Shown in pieces: positions 17,121 through 25,887 of a stretch of DNA of 64,000 bases (position 1 is the first letter of the stretch; every line of letters begins with the position of its first letter). The stretch spans positions 186,001 to 250,000 of the forward strand of contig CANMWG010000003.1 of the NCBI GenBank assembly GCA_947501555.1. The letters run 5' to 3'. The translations under genes were made by a program, and so were the position numbers. Below the pieces are notes generated by a model that saw only the letters and a program-made list of their open reading frames with translations, made no database searches and had not been told where the DNA came from. Origin of the DNA: an uncultured Paracoccaceae bacterium. Lineage in GTDB: Bacteria > Pseudomonadota > Alphaproteobacteria > Rhodobacterales > Rhodobacteraceae.

Positions 17121-17681
17121 TTAGTGCAATCTATCAGCAACCGTCGCGATCGAACTGTCGATCAAAGCACCTGCAGATTTTGCATCCATCTGCTTGGCCA
17201 TGACGTCTTTGGCTGCACCAATCGCAACTGATATGGCCTGATCACGCACGTCCTTGATAGCAGCGGCCTGCGCGCTTGCGATTTGCTCTTCAGCAGCGGC
17301 AAGACGGCGGGTGATGGACTTGGCGATATCGTCCTTGGCCAATGCGGCTGCGTTGGTCGCCTCTTCCTTGGCAGAGGCAACGATACGGTCAGCCTGTTCC
17401 TGCACTTCCTTCTGCTTGCGCTCATAGGAGGCGAGCAAGGACTGGGCTTCTTCGCGCAGGGCTTTGGCTTCATTCAGATCGGACTTGATGCTCTCGGCAC
17501 GTTTGTCCAGCATACCGCCGATCAGTCCGGGCACTTTGAAATACAGCAAAATGCCTACAAAAATCACAAAGGCGATTGAGACGATAAAGTCGGTATTGGC
17601 TAGTGAAAAGAACGGCTTGTCACCAGCGGCCAAAGCGGGGGATGCAGCAAAGGCGAAGAGGGTCGCAAAAGTCAATCTCAT
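17121..17681 (-). CDS. atpF: F0F1 ATP synthase subunit b
   Basis: This 186-residue protein has an N-terminal hydrophobic start (possible signal sequence, MRLTFATLFAFAASPALA), one membrane segment (DFIVSIAFVIFVGILLYF near residue 35) and a long charged coiled coil typical of the peripheral stalk. It is last in the operon I-a-c-b'-b. The terminator follows directly. Subunit b dimerises with b' and links F0 to F1. Confidence 0.95.
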   Translation of the reverse strand: MRLTFATLFAFAASPALAAGDKPFFSLANTDFIVSIAFVIFVGILLYFKVPGLIGGMLDKRAESIKSDLNEAKALREEAQSLLASYERKQKEVQEQADRIVASAKEEATNAAALAKDDIAKSITRRLAAAEEQIASAQAAAIKDVRDQAISVAIGAAKDVMAKQMDAKSAGALIDSSIATVADRLH

Positions 17682-17685
17682 GATC

Positions 17686-18231
17686 TTACCCTTTCATCCG
17701 CGCGTTCACCGCAGCCGTGATGGTTTTCGCATCGGCAGAGCCGCCCATGGCTGCCACCAATTCCTTGGCGGTATCCTTGGCCACGGCTGTGACGCTTTTC
17801 ACCGCACCGTCGCGAATTTCAACAATTGCCGCTTCGCTTTCGGCAGCTTTGGCGGCAATCTCAGCATCAGCCTTTTGCAGCTCAGCATCAAGCTCAGCTT
17901 GAATTTCAGCCTTGGCTTCCGCGACGATCTTGGCGGCCTCAGCACGGGCATCAACCAGCGCCTTGTCATAGGCTGCCTCGGCTTCTGCTGCCTTGTTTTT
18001 CAGATCTTCTGCCGCGGCAATATCATTGGTGATTGTGCCTGAGCGTTCGGCAAGAACGGCCCCGATACGCGGCAATGCGATACGCGACATCACGAAGTAA
18101 ATCGCTGCAAGTGCAACCAAAAGCCAGAAAATCTGGTTTGGCATCCAGTCTGCACATAGCTGCGGCATGCCTAGGGCGTAGCCCCCTGCATCAACGCAAA
18201 CTCCTGCAGCCTCTGTTGTTTCTGTTGCCAT
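17686..18231 (-). CDS. atpF': F0F1 ATP synthase subunit b'
   Basis: This 181-residue protein has a membrane segment near residue 33 ([21 protein letters not shown]) and an alanine- and glutamate-rich coiled coil, as expected for b' of photosynthetic and related bacteria, which carry two different b subunits. It lies 4 bases before atpF and downstream of atpE on the minus strand. Confidence 0.94.
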   Translation of the reverse strand: MATETTEAAGVCVDAGGYALGMPQLCADWMPNQIFWLLVALAAIYFVMSRIALPRIGAVLAERSGTITNDIAAAEDLKNKAAEAEAAYDKALVDARAEAAKIVAEAKAEIQAELDAELQKADAEIAAKAAESEAAIVEIRDGAVKSVTAVAKDTAKELVAAMGGSADAKTITAAVNARMKG

Positions 18232-18313
18232 GATGGCCCCCGAATAACCTTTTGAAACTTACCGGCAGGCCCGCACACGCGCGCCTGCCAGCCGTAAGGA
18301 TATGGGCTACGTT

Positions 18314-18535
18314 TTAGGTGAACATCAGCAGAAGTGCGACGAGGAACGCGAAGATCCCCAGCGCTTCGGCGAATGCCAAGCCGATGAACAATGTGGCCGT
18401 TTGGCCAGCTGCGGCAGATGGGTTGCGCAATGCGCCTGCCAGATAGTTGCCGGCTACGTTACCAACACCAAGTGCTGCCAAACCTGAACCGATTGCTGCC
18501 AGACCGGCACCGATGCTTGCGAGATCGCCTTCCAT
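18314..18535 (-). CDS. atpE: F0F1 ATP synthase subunit c
   Basis: This 73-residue hairpin proteolipid has two hydrophobic helices. The polar loop contains RNPSAAAGQ and the second helix has [13 protein letters not shown], with the proton-carrying Glu. There is no second polar ligand pattern clearly pointing to sodium coupling. The roughly 80-base gaps on either side are longer than elsewhere in the operon, as is common around this highly translated gene. Confidence 0.96.
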   Translation of the reverse strand: MEGDLASIGAGLAAIGSGLAALGVGNVAGNYLAGALRNPSAAAGQTATLFIGLAFAEALGIFAFLVALLLMFT

Positions 18536-18593
18536 GAGAATTCTCCTTACGATTGGAAGTTAGATATTGGATGGGTGATGTCACCCACCGTCG

Positions 18594-19361
18594 TTAGTGT
18601 GCTGGGTGAAGCGCGTCTTTGAGATAGACACACGTCAGAATAGTGAAAACATAGGCCTGAATGCCGCAGACAAGGATCTCAAGGCCATAGATGGCTACGA
18701 TCCCCAATATGGCAAAGGGGCTGACCACGGCTAGCGCGGCGAAGCCTGCAAAGACCTTCAAAACCACGTGGCCTGCGGCGATGTTACCAGCCAGACGAAT
18801 AGACAGGCTGACCGGGCGGACAAAGTAAGAAATCACCTCGATCACTGCGATGATTGGGCGCAGGAACAGTGGCGCGTCTGCCATCCAGAACAAGCCCAGA
18901 AACGATGCGCCATGCTTGACAAAGCCCAAAATCGTGATCGCCGTAAACACGCCAAACCCTAAGATCGCCGTGACCGCGATCATCGAAGTCGGGCTATAAG
19001 ACATCGGTATCAGCGCCAAATAGTTTGAGAAGAGCACAAAAAGGAACAGCGTGATGATGTAGGGGAAGTATTTGACCCCATCCTTGCCGGTCACATCTTC
19101 GACCATCTTATAGACAAAACCGTAGATCAGCTCGCCAATCGACTGCACGCGGGTCGGCACGATGGCACGTCCACGGCTTCCCATGACGAAAACCCCGATG
19201 ATGGCCAGCAATGCGATGCCCATCCAAACGGTCACGTTTGTCACGGTATAAAAACTCACGGCGCCGTCACCAAAAACAGGTTCGACAATGAACTGGTCCA
19301 ACGGATGGAAAGCCAGACCACCTTCGGAATGTGCGTCAGTTTCAGTCGCCACGAGCGTCAT
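18594..19361 (-). CDS. atpB: F0F1 ATP synthase subunit a
   Basis: This is a 255-residue polytopic protein with [12 protein letters not shown] at the N-terminus, [21 protein letters not shown] holding the essential Arg of the proton channel, and [19 protein letters not shown] at the C-terminus. The ATG at 19361 (MTLVATE) is preferred over a TTG seven codons earlier. Either start overlaps the end of atpI, so translation is coupled. Confidence 0.95.
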   Translation of the reverse strand: MTLVATETDAHSEGGLAFHPLDQFIVEPVFGDGAVSFYTVTNVTVWMGIALLAIIGVFVMGSRGRAIVPTRVQSIGELIYGFVYKMVEDVTGKDGVKYFPYIITLFLFVLFSNYLALIPMSYSPTSMIAVTAILGFGVFTAITILGFVKHGASFLGLFWMADAPLFLRPIIAVIEVISYFVRPVSLSIRLAGNIAAGHVVLKVFAGFAALAVVSPFAILGIVAIYGLEILVCGIQAYVFTILTCVYLKDALHPAH

Positions 19362-19677
19362 CCTCTTCTGTTGCAGCTTCAAGCTGCTTTCTTTGCACTT
19401 CCTTGGCTGACCGCATCATGGTGAGAACACCTGCCGCGAGGCCAAAGAATAAAAACAGCACCAGAAAAATCGGCATGGTCCCAAACAGGGTATCCAATCC
19501 GTATCCGATGCCAAAGCCGATCCCAAGACCGGCCACGAGCTCGATCACCATCCGCCATGCAAGCTGCGCCTGCGAATAATGTTCTTCCGAGTGATCTTTG
19601 ACGTCCACCGGTGCTTTGAGCGCCGCAATTTTCGCTTCAAGTGCCTGGAGGCGATCAGCGTCTTGCGGGTCTGACAT
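19342..19677 (-). CDS. atpI: AtpI/AtpZ family ATP synthase accessory protein
   Basis: This 111-residue protein has two membrane helices ([19 protein letters not shown] and [18 protein letters not shown]) after an N-terminal charged region, the form of AtpI/AtpZ proteins that help c-ring assembly or Mg2+/Ca2+ uptake. It is first in the operon and overlaps atpB by 20 bases. A good promoter lies 30 bases upstream. Confidence 0.9.
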   Translation of the reverse strand: MSDPQDADRLQALEAKIAALKAPVDVKDHSEEHYSQAQLAWRMVIELVAGLGIGFGIGYGLDTLFGTMPIFLVLFLFFGLAAGVLTMMRSAKEVQRKQLEAATEEDDARGD

Positions 19678-19706
19678 CGGTTTTGTCCCCTCGGAAGGTT
19701 GCGATT

Positions 19707-19735
19707 TGTCTAGTGTTGGGGTGCGATAGAGTCAA
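19707..19735 (-). promoter_or_regulatory. Sigma-70 type promoter of the F0 ATP synthase operon
   Basis: On the minus strand TTGACT (19730-19735) and TAGACA (19707-19712) are separated by exactly 17 bases and lie about 30 bases before the atpI start. The fit is good and the position is right for the operon. Confidence 0.75.
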
Positions 19736-19837
19736 GCAAACCTAGATAGCACGCAACACCCTGTTAAATATGAAATTTTTTCCATCTAGATCTGCGTTGG
19801 TGCGTGTCATTTACACCCGATGGGCCCTTCTGGATAT

Positions 19838-20737
19838 TCAACCACTCAGTTGATTATCGTCGCCCGAGCGCAGCCCGGCGCTTTGATCAAGCAACCAATC
19901 CCGGAACAAGCGCACGGCACCGCGACGCGTCACACCCTCGCCTTGCACAAGGTGATAACTGCCCATCCGGATGCCGATATCAGAACATTTCACCAAGCGC
20001 CCCGCCGCCACATCCGCTTGCGCGATCTCGGTGCTGGTCAACAGTACACCGTGCCCCAGCAATGCCGCCTGATAGGAAAGCCGCGCGCGCAGCCTGCGCC
20101 CTGCAGTATTGTCGGTTGGTGGACAACCTGCGGCAACGGCCCATGCGCGCCATGTATCTTCGCGCCGATCACGCAACAATGGGAGCTTCAACAGCTCCTG
20201 CGGGGGCAGTGGATCCGGCGCCAATTCCGGGGCGGAAAAGGGGTAGAGCGGCGCGTTACTGAGCAGCGGCGCCGTTTGGTCCTTGGGGCCTGCGTGAAAG
20301 AAGCGGATCGCCAAATCAGCTTCGTATCGAGCCACATCCGCAAGCTCCGGGTTTGCCTCTAACTGTACGTCAATATCCGGAAAACGTTGGTAAAAATCTG
20401 AAAGTTGGGGCATCAACCAATTGGTTGCAAATAAAGGTTCCGCATCGATTGTCACCATGCCAGCGGGCCGCTTATCGAACATCTCTGAGGCTTCTGCGAT
20501 CCGATCAAAGGCCGGTGTTAGCGCCGACAAATACCGCGCACCAGCCTGTGTGAGCGTGACACCACGTGGCAAATCGCGAAACAGCTGCGCACCAAGACGG
20601 TCCTCTAATCCACGGACGTGGCGACTTACGGCTGAATGGCTGACGCCCAGCTCATCAGCGGCACGGCTGAAGCTTTGATGACGTCCTGCGGCCTCAAATG
20701 CGCGGAGGGCGTTCAAAGGGGGAAGTGATCTGGCCAT
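19838..20737 (-). CDS. LysR-family transcriptional regulator (GcvA-like)
   Basis: This 299-residue protein has a typical LysR HTH at residues 5-64 (LNALRAFEAAGRHQSFSRAA, HSAVSRHVRGLEDRLG) and a substrate-binding domain from about 90. The start SLPPLNALRAFEAAGRH is that of the GcvA branch. It is divergent from a DUF1127-type small protein gene across 110 bases, an arrangement typical of a LysR regulator and its target. Confidence 0.87.
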   Translation of the reverse strand: MARSLPPLNALRAFEAAGRHQSFSRAADELGVSHSAVSRHVRGLEDRLGAQLFRDLPRGVTLTQAGARYLSALTPAFDRIAEASEMFDKRPAGMVTIDAEPLFATNWLMPQLSDFYQRFPDIDVQLEANPELADVARYEADLAIRFFHAGPKDQTAPLLSNAPLYPFSAPELAPDPLPPQELLKLPLLRDRREDTWRAWAVAAGCPPTDNTAGRRLRARLSYQAALLGHGVLLTSTEIAQADVAAGRLVKCSDIGIRMGSYHLVQGEGVTRRGAVRLFRDWLLDQSAGLRSGDDNQLSG

Positions 20738-20847
20738 GGGTTAAACGTGCCTTTTTTGCACAGGTCCTGTCAACAAATTGACTTTGATATGCGTGAAGCT
20801 TCCCGGCATTCTCCCCCCAACAGATCCAAATTTCGTTAGGAAAAGCT

Positions 20848-21033
20848 ATGAAAATAATGACTGCACTGGCAGGCATCCGGGATCGCTTGACCAAATTGAA
20901 CCACATGCAACGCGCGAAACTGCCCAAACCCATCAGTGACCATCACGCACGTGATATCGGCCTAAACGGGGTGGAATTGGAGGCGCACCATCATGTTTGG
21001 CCGTCTGAGTCCAAGGATCGTCCGATGTTATGA
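20848..21033 (+). CDS. DUF1127-like small protein
   Basis: This 61-residue basic protein has HARDIGL near residue 33, the hallmark of DUF1127 (YjiS-like) proteins, several of which bind RNA or act in stress and phosphate or carbon responses in alphaproteobacteria. AGGAAAAGCT precedes the ATG. It is divergent from the GcvA-like regulator, its likely controller. The match outside the short motif is weak. Confidence 0.65.
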   Translation: MKIMTALAGIRDRLTKLNHMQRAKLPKPISDHHARDIGLNGVELEAHHHVWPSESKDRPML

Positions 21034-21054
21034 AACGCTGGCGTGGTGGCCCAT

Positions 21055-21396
21055 ATGTTGATAGAACTGCGCGCCATGACACAACCGCTTGATACCATTT
21101 TTGCCGCCCTTGCCGATCCGACCCGCAGGGCCATTCTGGCGATGCTGCTTGAGGACGATATGGCCGTCACGGACGTGGCTGAGCCGTTTGATATGTCATT
21201 GGCGGCGATCTCAAAACACCTCGGCGTGTTGACCGCTACAGGTTTGATTTCACAAGAGAAACGCGGACGCGTAAAGTGGTGCAAACTGGAGCCGGATGCA
21301 CTGCGCGAGGCATCGGTCTGGATGCAGGCCTTTGGGCAAATGGAAGCCTTGGACCTTGATGCGTTTGAGGCGTTCTTGGCTAAGGAGCTGGATTAG
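21055..21396 (+). CDS. ArsR-family winged-helix regulator
   Basis: The protein is about 113 residues. The core IFAALADPTRRAILAML, then DVAEPFDMSLAAISKHLGVL and GLISQEKRGRVKWCKL form the ArsR winged helix. It lacks the metal-binding CxC of ArsR proper and belongs to the branch that usually precedes an SRPBCC/AHSA1 gene; none follows here. The start could be ATG 21055 or ATG 21076; the first has GGTGG upstream. Confidence 0.85.
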   Translation: MLIELRAMTQPLDTIFAALADPTRRAILAMLLEDDMAVTDVAEPFDMSLAAISKHLGVLTATGLISQEKRGRVKWCKLEPDALREASVWMQAFGQMEALDLDAFEAFLAKELD

Positions 21397-21472
21397 CGTT
21401 TGGCCCAATCCGCCGAAAACATAGTTAACGCCCTTAGAAACCAGGTATTTTCGCCGCAAACCATCGTACGCT

Positions 21473-21499
21473 CTGTGTACAGATTGCGTATGTACACAG
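21473..21499. promoter_or_regulatory. Operator-like inverted repeat CTGTGTAC-N11-GTACACAG
   Basis: Perfect 8-base arms at 21473-21480 and 21492-21499 are spaced 11 bases apart, the size of a dimeric regulator site. It lies between two convergent genes rather than in an obvious promoter, so its role is unclear. Confidence 0.45.
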
Positions 21500-21616
21500 G
21501 ACCGCACCGGGCACTGGTGAATGAACCGCGCGCAGCAACGGTGAAGAAACTGTAAAATTCAGCAAGACCGTGTCCCAATTTGACGCACGAAACGCTGCGT
21601 GAGACATTAGGCTCAC

Positions 21617-21648
21617 CGCAAACCGCCTTCGCCCCACCGCGGTTTGCG
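21617..21648 (-). terminator. Hairpin downstream of the tandem-repeat gene
   Basis: Perfect 10-bp arms CGCAAACCGC (21617-21626) and GCGGTTTGCG (21639-21648) flank a 12-base loop, 14 bases after the minus-strand stop. There is no T run. Termination is the simplest role. Confidence 0.5.
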
Positions 21649-21662
21649 TGATCATTTCCAGC

Positions 21663-22562
21663 TTAGCGCGGAGGAATGGGGAGCTCTTCAAATGTAGCCG
21701 GGGCACCGCGCCTTTGACGCTCCCGGTCTGCATAGGAGAGAGGTTCGCTTAGTCGTTCACCATCGGGTAATTCGACTCTACGATAGTCAATGAAATCCAA
21801 ACTCCTCACAAAATCGCTCTCAGGAATTCCTCCGTTAGCCACGGAAGGGATGTTTTGATCATCTACCTCTATGATGGAATTGAAGTCAGAGTCACCGTCT
21901 TCATTATCTACCTCAACGATGGAATTGAAGTCAGATGCGTCGTCTTCATTGTCCACTTCAAGGCGGGTCCGTGTCGTAGACACATGCGTCAGGCCACGTG
22001 TGCCTTCAACACCTGGATAACCGATCAACACAGTTTCGACGCTGGAACTGTCATCACTATCAGCGTCTTCATTGTCCACTTCAAGCCGCGTCCGCGTCGT
22101 ATACACATGTGTCAAGCCACGTGTGCCTTCAACACCTGGATAGCCGATCAATACGGTCTCGACACTGGCACTGTCATCAGTATCAGCGTCTTCATTGTCC
22201 ACTTCAAGGCGGGTTCGTGTCGTAGACACATGTGTCAAACCACGTGTGCCTTCAACACCTGGATAACCGATCAACACAGTTTCGACGCTGGAACTGTCAT
22301 CAGAAAAGATGCTGGATCTGTCGTCACCATCCAGATTGTCGCCGCCTCCCACCTGCGCGCGGTCCTGGACGCCACCACGCGCTGCGGTTGGCACGTTGAC
22401 GCGCGCCCCTTGTAACGGTGCTGGTGGCTGTGGACCGTCGACTTGACGAAATGCATTTGCCCCCAATTGTGCGGGCTGCCCGCCGGCGTCCTGCGCAGGG
22501 GCGCCGCCGTTTGCGTTGGCCGCGAGATTGCCTGTCGTACCAAATCCTGAACGTTCTACCAT
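21663..22562 (-). CDS. Acidic protein with three 41-residue tandem repeats, function unknown
   Basis: This is a 299-residue protein with no signal peptide or membrane segment. Residues 1-85 are rich in Gly, Ala, Gln and Pro. Residues 88-128, 129-169 and 170-210 are near-identical repeats that include SVETVLIGYPGVEGTRGLTH and LEVDNED; between copies only a few residues vary (S/A, S/Y and the end). A second, 15-residue repeat follows at 202-231 (EVDNED..SDFNSI, twice). The tail is charged and ends EELPIPPR. The DNA copies differ mostly at silent positions, so the protein sequence is being kept. I recognise no family; a secreted effector or adhesin-like role is only speculation. Confidence 0.75.
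   Translation of the reverse strand: MVERSGFGTTGNLAANANGGAPAQDAGGQPAQLGANAFRQVDGPQPPAPLQGARVNVPTAARGGVQDRAQVGGGDNLDGDDRSSIFSDDSSSVETVLIGYPGVEGTRGLTHVSTTRTRLEVDNEDADTDDSASVETVLIGYPGVEGTRGLTHVYTTRTRLEVDNEDADSDDSSSVETVLIGYPGVEGTRGLTHVSTTRTRLEVDNEDDASDFNSIVEVDNEDGDSDFNSIIEVDDQNIPSVANGGIPESDFVRSLDFIDYRRVELPDGERLSEPLSYADRERQRRGAPATFEELPIPPR
21933..22301 (-). repeat. Three direct 123-bp repeats inside the acidic-protein gene
   Basis: Copies occupy 22179-22301, 22056-22178 and 21933-22055 with no spacer. The outer two copies are more alike in DNA than either is to the middle one, suggesting gene conversion or stepwise duplication. A 45-bp (15-residue) repeat pair follows at 21870-21959. Confidence 0.92.
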
Positions 22563-22893
22563 TGTGTTTTTCCTTACAAAGTGTTGCGCTTCATTTGCGC
22601 CTTCTTTGCAAAGTTACCAACACGGCAGCGACGAACTGTCATATTTGATACCAGACATCGATATTTTCCGGCCCGGTCACATGCAGCACATCGTGTATTT
22701 GGGTAGAGATGCCTTTGCGATTGACGCCGGACCTTTCGTCCATCAGTCGGCCAAAGGGGTTACAAAAACTAAATGCGCAATCGCGGAGCCCCGAATTCAG
22801 GCAGGGCATTGGGTAAATTGTTGTCTCTCTGGGACCTTGCCCTTCGCGCGCTGACCTGATTTTGCTACAGCAAACCATGACGGGCCCTGACTA
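22563..22893. other. Non-coding stretch between divergent genes
   Basis: This 331-base gap separates the tandem-repeat gene and the GFA-family gene and should hold both promoters. A minus-strand open frame at 22639-22878 has no ribosome-binding site or recognisable similarity. I see nothing else that can be supported. Confidence 0.4.
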
Positions 22894-23322
22894 ATGACAA
22901 CCCCTACTGAACCAACCTTTCGGACCGCGCAATGCGATTGCGGCCAGCTGCGCTTTGCCGTGCGTGGTGATCCTGTTCATGTTCACGCCTGTACCTGTAC
23001 GCAGTGTCAGCGTTCATCCGGGGCCGTTATGAGCTATTCGGCTTGGTTTCCGGAAGATGCCGTGCAGATCACTGGCGATTACACAGTGCATCACCATTGT
23101 GGCCCGGATGTGCTGGATCGGTATCGCGGGTTTTGTCCCTTATGTGGCACGGGCCATTTCTTTCGGTCGGGGGCCTCTTTTCCAGATACGATCGCAATCA
23201 CTGCGGGCACATTTGCCCAACCGGATTTCCCTGTCCCTGACTTCATCCTTTATTGGGCGGATCGGCCCGCATGGATCGGGGCACCCGCGGACGTGCAGCT
23301 TTACGATGCGGATGACACGTAA
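22894..23322 (+). CDS. GFA-family zinc protein (glutathione-dependent formaldehyde-activating-like)
   Basis: This 142-residue protein has the CENP-V/GFA fold signature: CDCGQLRFAV near residue 10, HACTCTQCQRSSGA near 32, then FCPLCGTGHFFRS near 80, supplying the cysteines for two zinc ions. Most members of this family have unknown substrates; true GFA activity should not be assumed. It ends 95 bases before the kinase-like gene on the same strand. Confidence 0.87.
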   Translation: MTTPTEPTFRTAQCDCGQLRFAVRGDPVHVHACTCTQCQRSSGAVMSYSAWFPEDAVQITGDYTVHHHCGPDVLDRYRGFCPLCGTGHFFRSGASFPDTIAITAGTFAQPDFPVPDFILYWADRPAWIGAPADVQLYDADDT

Positions 23323-23417
23323 CCTATTCACGGGATTGATGTGGCGCAGCATGTGCAAGACGATGCAGTTGTGCTTAGCCCGTTCTCATTTGGGCACAGG
23401 CAGAAAGGAGCTTTGCA

Positions 23418-23960
23418 ATGCTGGTGGTGTTGAATGGCTACCCCGGGGTCGGCAAGTTGACCATCGGCCGCATTTTGGCAGACCGCTTGGGTGCCCGCCT
23501 GCTGGATATTCACAGCGTCTATAACGTGGCCTTCGCCCTGACCGAATTTCGTTCCCCGGATTTCTACTATGCCACCGGTGTAGTGGAAGATCTGGCGGAT
23601 GAGCTGATTGCCCGATTGCCTAAGGACGTTCCCGTCGTCTTCACCACGGTGCTGACCGAGAACGCCGCACGCGGTGCAGATGCGGATATGGCCCGCTTTG
23701 AACGTCGCGCTATTGGACGCGGCCCACTTTGCATGGTGCATTTGCACTGCGATCTGGCTGAAAACAAGCGCCGGATCGTCTCAGCCGCGCGCGATGGCAT
23801 GCGCAAACCCCGTGATCCTGAGATGGCCCAGCGCAACCACGATGGTGCGGCAGAGCTGAGCGGTGCCGATCTGGACCACATGTTGCGGTTGGATGTCACC
23901 TTGTTGTCTGCGGCGGAGGCCGCTGATCGTATTACAGCCTGGCTCTTGGGCATTAAATAA
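23418..23960 (+). CDS. P-loop kinase-like protein (AAA_33 / zeta-toxin-like fold)
   Basis: This 180-residue protein starts MLVVLNGYPGVGKLTIGRIL, a Walker A loop GYPGVGKLT at residues 7-15. It has a later DLAENKRRIVSAAR-type helix and RDPEMAQRNHDG. The size and layout match small ATP-dependent kinases of unknown substrate (shikimate-kinase-like, AAA_33). An AAAGGAG lies just upstream of the ATG. No antitoxin-like partner is present. Confidence 0.8.
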   Translation: MLVVLNGYPGVGKLTIGRILADRLGARLLDIHSVYNVAFALTEFRSPDFYYATGVVEDLADELIARLPKDVPVVFTTVLTENAARGADADMARFERRAIGRGPLCMVHLHCDLAENKRRIVSAARDGMRKPRDPEMAQRNHDGAAELSGADLDHMLRLDVTLLSAAEAADRITAWLLGIK

Positions 23961-24083
23961 TTAACTGAATTTTTCCACCATGCGAGGCAAAGGTGGGATT
24001 CCGCGCGCTGTCCCATAGGATGGGTTTCGTTTTTGGCTTGCGAGCCTTATTCTAAAAGCCATACGCAGTGGAGCCTTGCTGAA

Positions 24084-25217
24084 ATGCCGTTTGTTGACGT
24101 TATCGATGATTATACCCAGGGCCAGACAGGGACCCTGACGGATTCTAATGGCGAGACCGTCAACTACACCGTCACTGACGGTGCCCAGACCATCAACCAA
24201 GCCTTCCATGGCGACAACTCGGCCAAGATTGGCGGCCAAGGTCAGGACACTGTTGAAGTCACATTTGATCGTCCCGTTGTGGGCGCCAGCATTACGGTCC
24301 AGGGCAGCGACTCAGATGAGTTTTACAACATCCTGGTCGACGGCGTTGTCGTGGCCCTTGATGATTTGATCGCCAGTGGCGACGCGAGTTTTGCCAATGT
24401 GGGCACCACCGCGTCGCATACCATCAATGCGGATGGCACAATATCGGGTGGCAACTTCCGGGACGGCAGTATCGGCCAGATCACCTTTAACATCCCCGTC
24501 ACCTCACTTGGTGCGGTTGGTGCCGGTAGCCCGAGTCCCGGCAACTTTGATGGGATCGAGATTGGGATCGATGACACAAACTTTGATGTCGTGTGTTTTA
24601 CAGGTGGCACGATGATCGCAACCCCAACAGGCCCCTGCCCGGTCGAGGCATTGCGCGTGGGTGATACTGTGCAAACGCTGGACGGCTCTGCCAAGCCAAT
24701 TCGCTGGATCGGGTCCCGCAAGTTCGCCGCTGCGACCTTAGCCCGTCGTGAAAACCTGCGCCCTGTCCGAATTACCGCCGGTGCTTTGGGCAATGGTCTG
24801 CCCGAGCAAGACCTGCTGGTTTCACGTCAACACAGGGTTCTGGTATCGTCAAAAGTGGCGGCACGTATGTTTGGCGTCAATGACGTGCTGATCGCCGCGA
24901 TCAAGCTCACCGCACTGCCGGGTATTTACGTGGATGAGGCGGTCACGGAGGTGGAATATTTCCATATCCTGTTTGACGCGCATGAAGTTGTGTTTGCCCA
25001 AGGCACCCCAACCGAGAGTTTTTATACGGGCCCTGAGGGTATGAAATCCATGCCTGTTGCATCCCGCGGCGAAATCCTGGCGATCTTTCCAGAACTGGCC
25101 CAGCCTGAGCTGTCCCCAAATACCGCGTGTTTCGTTCCGTCCGGCAAGATGCAAAAGCAGCTTGTTGAACGCCATGCCAAAAACCAAAAGCCGCTTTTGG
25201 AATTGTTTGAGCTTTAA
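24084..25217 (+). CDS. Hint-domain protein (Hint_2 type)
   Basis: The ATG at 24084 gives 377 residues; an upstream TTG is less likely. Residues 1-165 are a beta-rich region with many Gly, Asp and Thr (VTFDRPVVGASITVQGSDSD). The Hint domain starts with CFTGGTMIATPTG, Cys at 171 the presumed nucleophile. It then has VEALRVGDTVQTLDG and SRQHRVLVSS, His near 250. Hint domains catalyse self-cleavage in inteins and hedgehog proteins; in Roseobacters many such proteins are exported, often by type I systems, with unknown function. No C-terminal splice partner is visible after the domain. Confidence 0.85.
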   Translation: MPFVDVIDDYTQGQTGTLTDSNGETVNYTVTDGAQTINQAFHGDNSAKIGGQGQDTVEVTFDRPVVGASITVQGSDSDEFYNILVDGVVVALDDLIASGDASFANVGTTASHTINADGTISGGNFRDGSIGQITFNIPVTSLGAVGAGSPSPGNFDGIEIGIDDTNFDVVCFTGGTMIATPTGPCPVEALRVGDTVQTLDGSAKPIRWIGSRKFAAATLARRENLRPVRITAGALGNGLPEQDLLVSRQHRVLVSSKVAARMFGVNDVLIAAIKLTALPGIYVDEAVTEVEYFHILFDAHEVVFAQGTPTESFYTGPEGMKSMPVASRGEILAIFPELAQPELSPNTACFVPSGKMQKQLVERHAKNQKPLLELFEL

Positions 25218-25226
25218 GCCTGTTTT

Positions 25227-25257
25227 ACCCACCCTGCGTACCTATCACAGGGTGGGT
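25227..25257. terminator. Hairpin between convergent Hint and EF-hand genes
   Basis: Perfect 10-bp arms ACCCACCCTG (25227-25236) and CAGGGTGGGT (25248-25257) with an 11-base loop, 10 bases after the Hint stop. No T run follows on the plus strand. Confidence 0.5.
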
Positions 25258-25277
25258 TGAAGACCAGTTCTTGATTT

Positions 25278-25799
25278 TTATTCGGTCTCAGCTTCTTCGG
25301 CTTCAGCTTCGCCTGCGCCGTTGCCACGGGGGCGCCGCTGATCTTCTTCGTTCAGCAGACCATCGCCGTTGCGGTCACGACGATCGACCAGATTGGCAAA
25401 ATCCTCGCCGAACTCTTCGAGTGTGACCAGGCTGTCGCCGTCGTCATCATGGGCCTGGAACCGATCGACCATCCGTTCGCGCATCGCGTCAAGCCACAGC
25501 GCTTCATATTCGGCCAAGGACAGTTGTCCGTCTTGGTCTGCGTCAAATTCTGCAAGACGCGCGGCGCGCACGGCGTCAACTTCTTCTTGCGAGACGCTGC
25601 CGTCTTCGTTGGTGTCGTAGAGTTCTAGGAACTGCCCAAGCCGGGGGCCGTCGCGCCGTTGGCTTTGCTCGTGGCGGTCACCACGATCGTTGCCTCCGCG
25701 TGGTCCGCGATCATCAGCTGACTGTGCCAAGACCGGCACCGCGAATGACAGTGCCACGGCAGTTGCCAGACTGGCTGCGATTACTTTGGTTCTTTGCAT
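25278..25799 (-). CDS. Periplasmic EF-hand protein
   Basis: The start at 25799 has AGGAG six bases upstream. The 173-residue product has a signal peptide (MQRTKVIAASLATAVALSFA through VLAQ) and then an Arg/Gly/Asp-rich linker. Four EF-hand loops follow: DTNEDGSVSQEE, DADQDGQLSLAE, DDDGDSLVTLEE and DRNGDGLLNEED. All keep the acidic ligands, so calcium binding is likely. It ends in an acidic tail. Role unknown; perhaps calcium buffering or a calcium-dependent envelope function. Confidence 0.87.
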   Translation of the reverse strand: MQRTKVIAASLATAVALSFAVPVLAQSADDRGPRGGNDRGDRHEQSQRRDGPRLGQFLELYDTNEDGSVSQEEVDAVRAARLAEFDADQDGQLSLAEYEALWLDAMRERMVDRFQAHDDDGDSLVTLEEFGEDFANLVDRRDRNGDGLLNEEDQRRPRGNGAGEAEAEEAETE

Positions 25800-25887
25800 T
25801 TTATGCTCCTGCATTGATCTGGCTTCAGTTGTGAAACCTGCACATTCAACGCAAGGCTCGCCCGATCCCGTCGCAACAGTTTCGTGA

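Noticed and set aside
21933..22301. CRISPR-like array
   Set aside because: The repeats are 123 bp, contiguous without spacers, and keep an open reading frame; they are protein-coding repeats.
22639..22878. A 79-codon minus-strand frame between the repeat-protein and GFA genes
   Set aside because: It has no identifiable domain and sits in the space needed for two divergent promoters.
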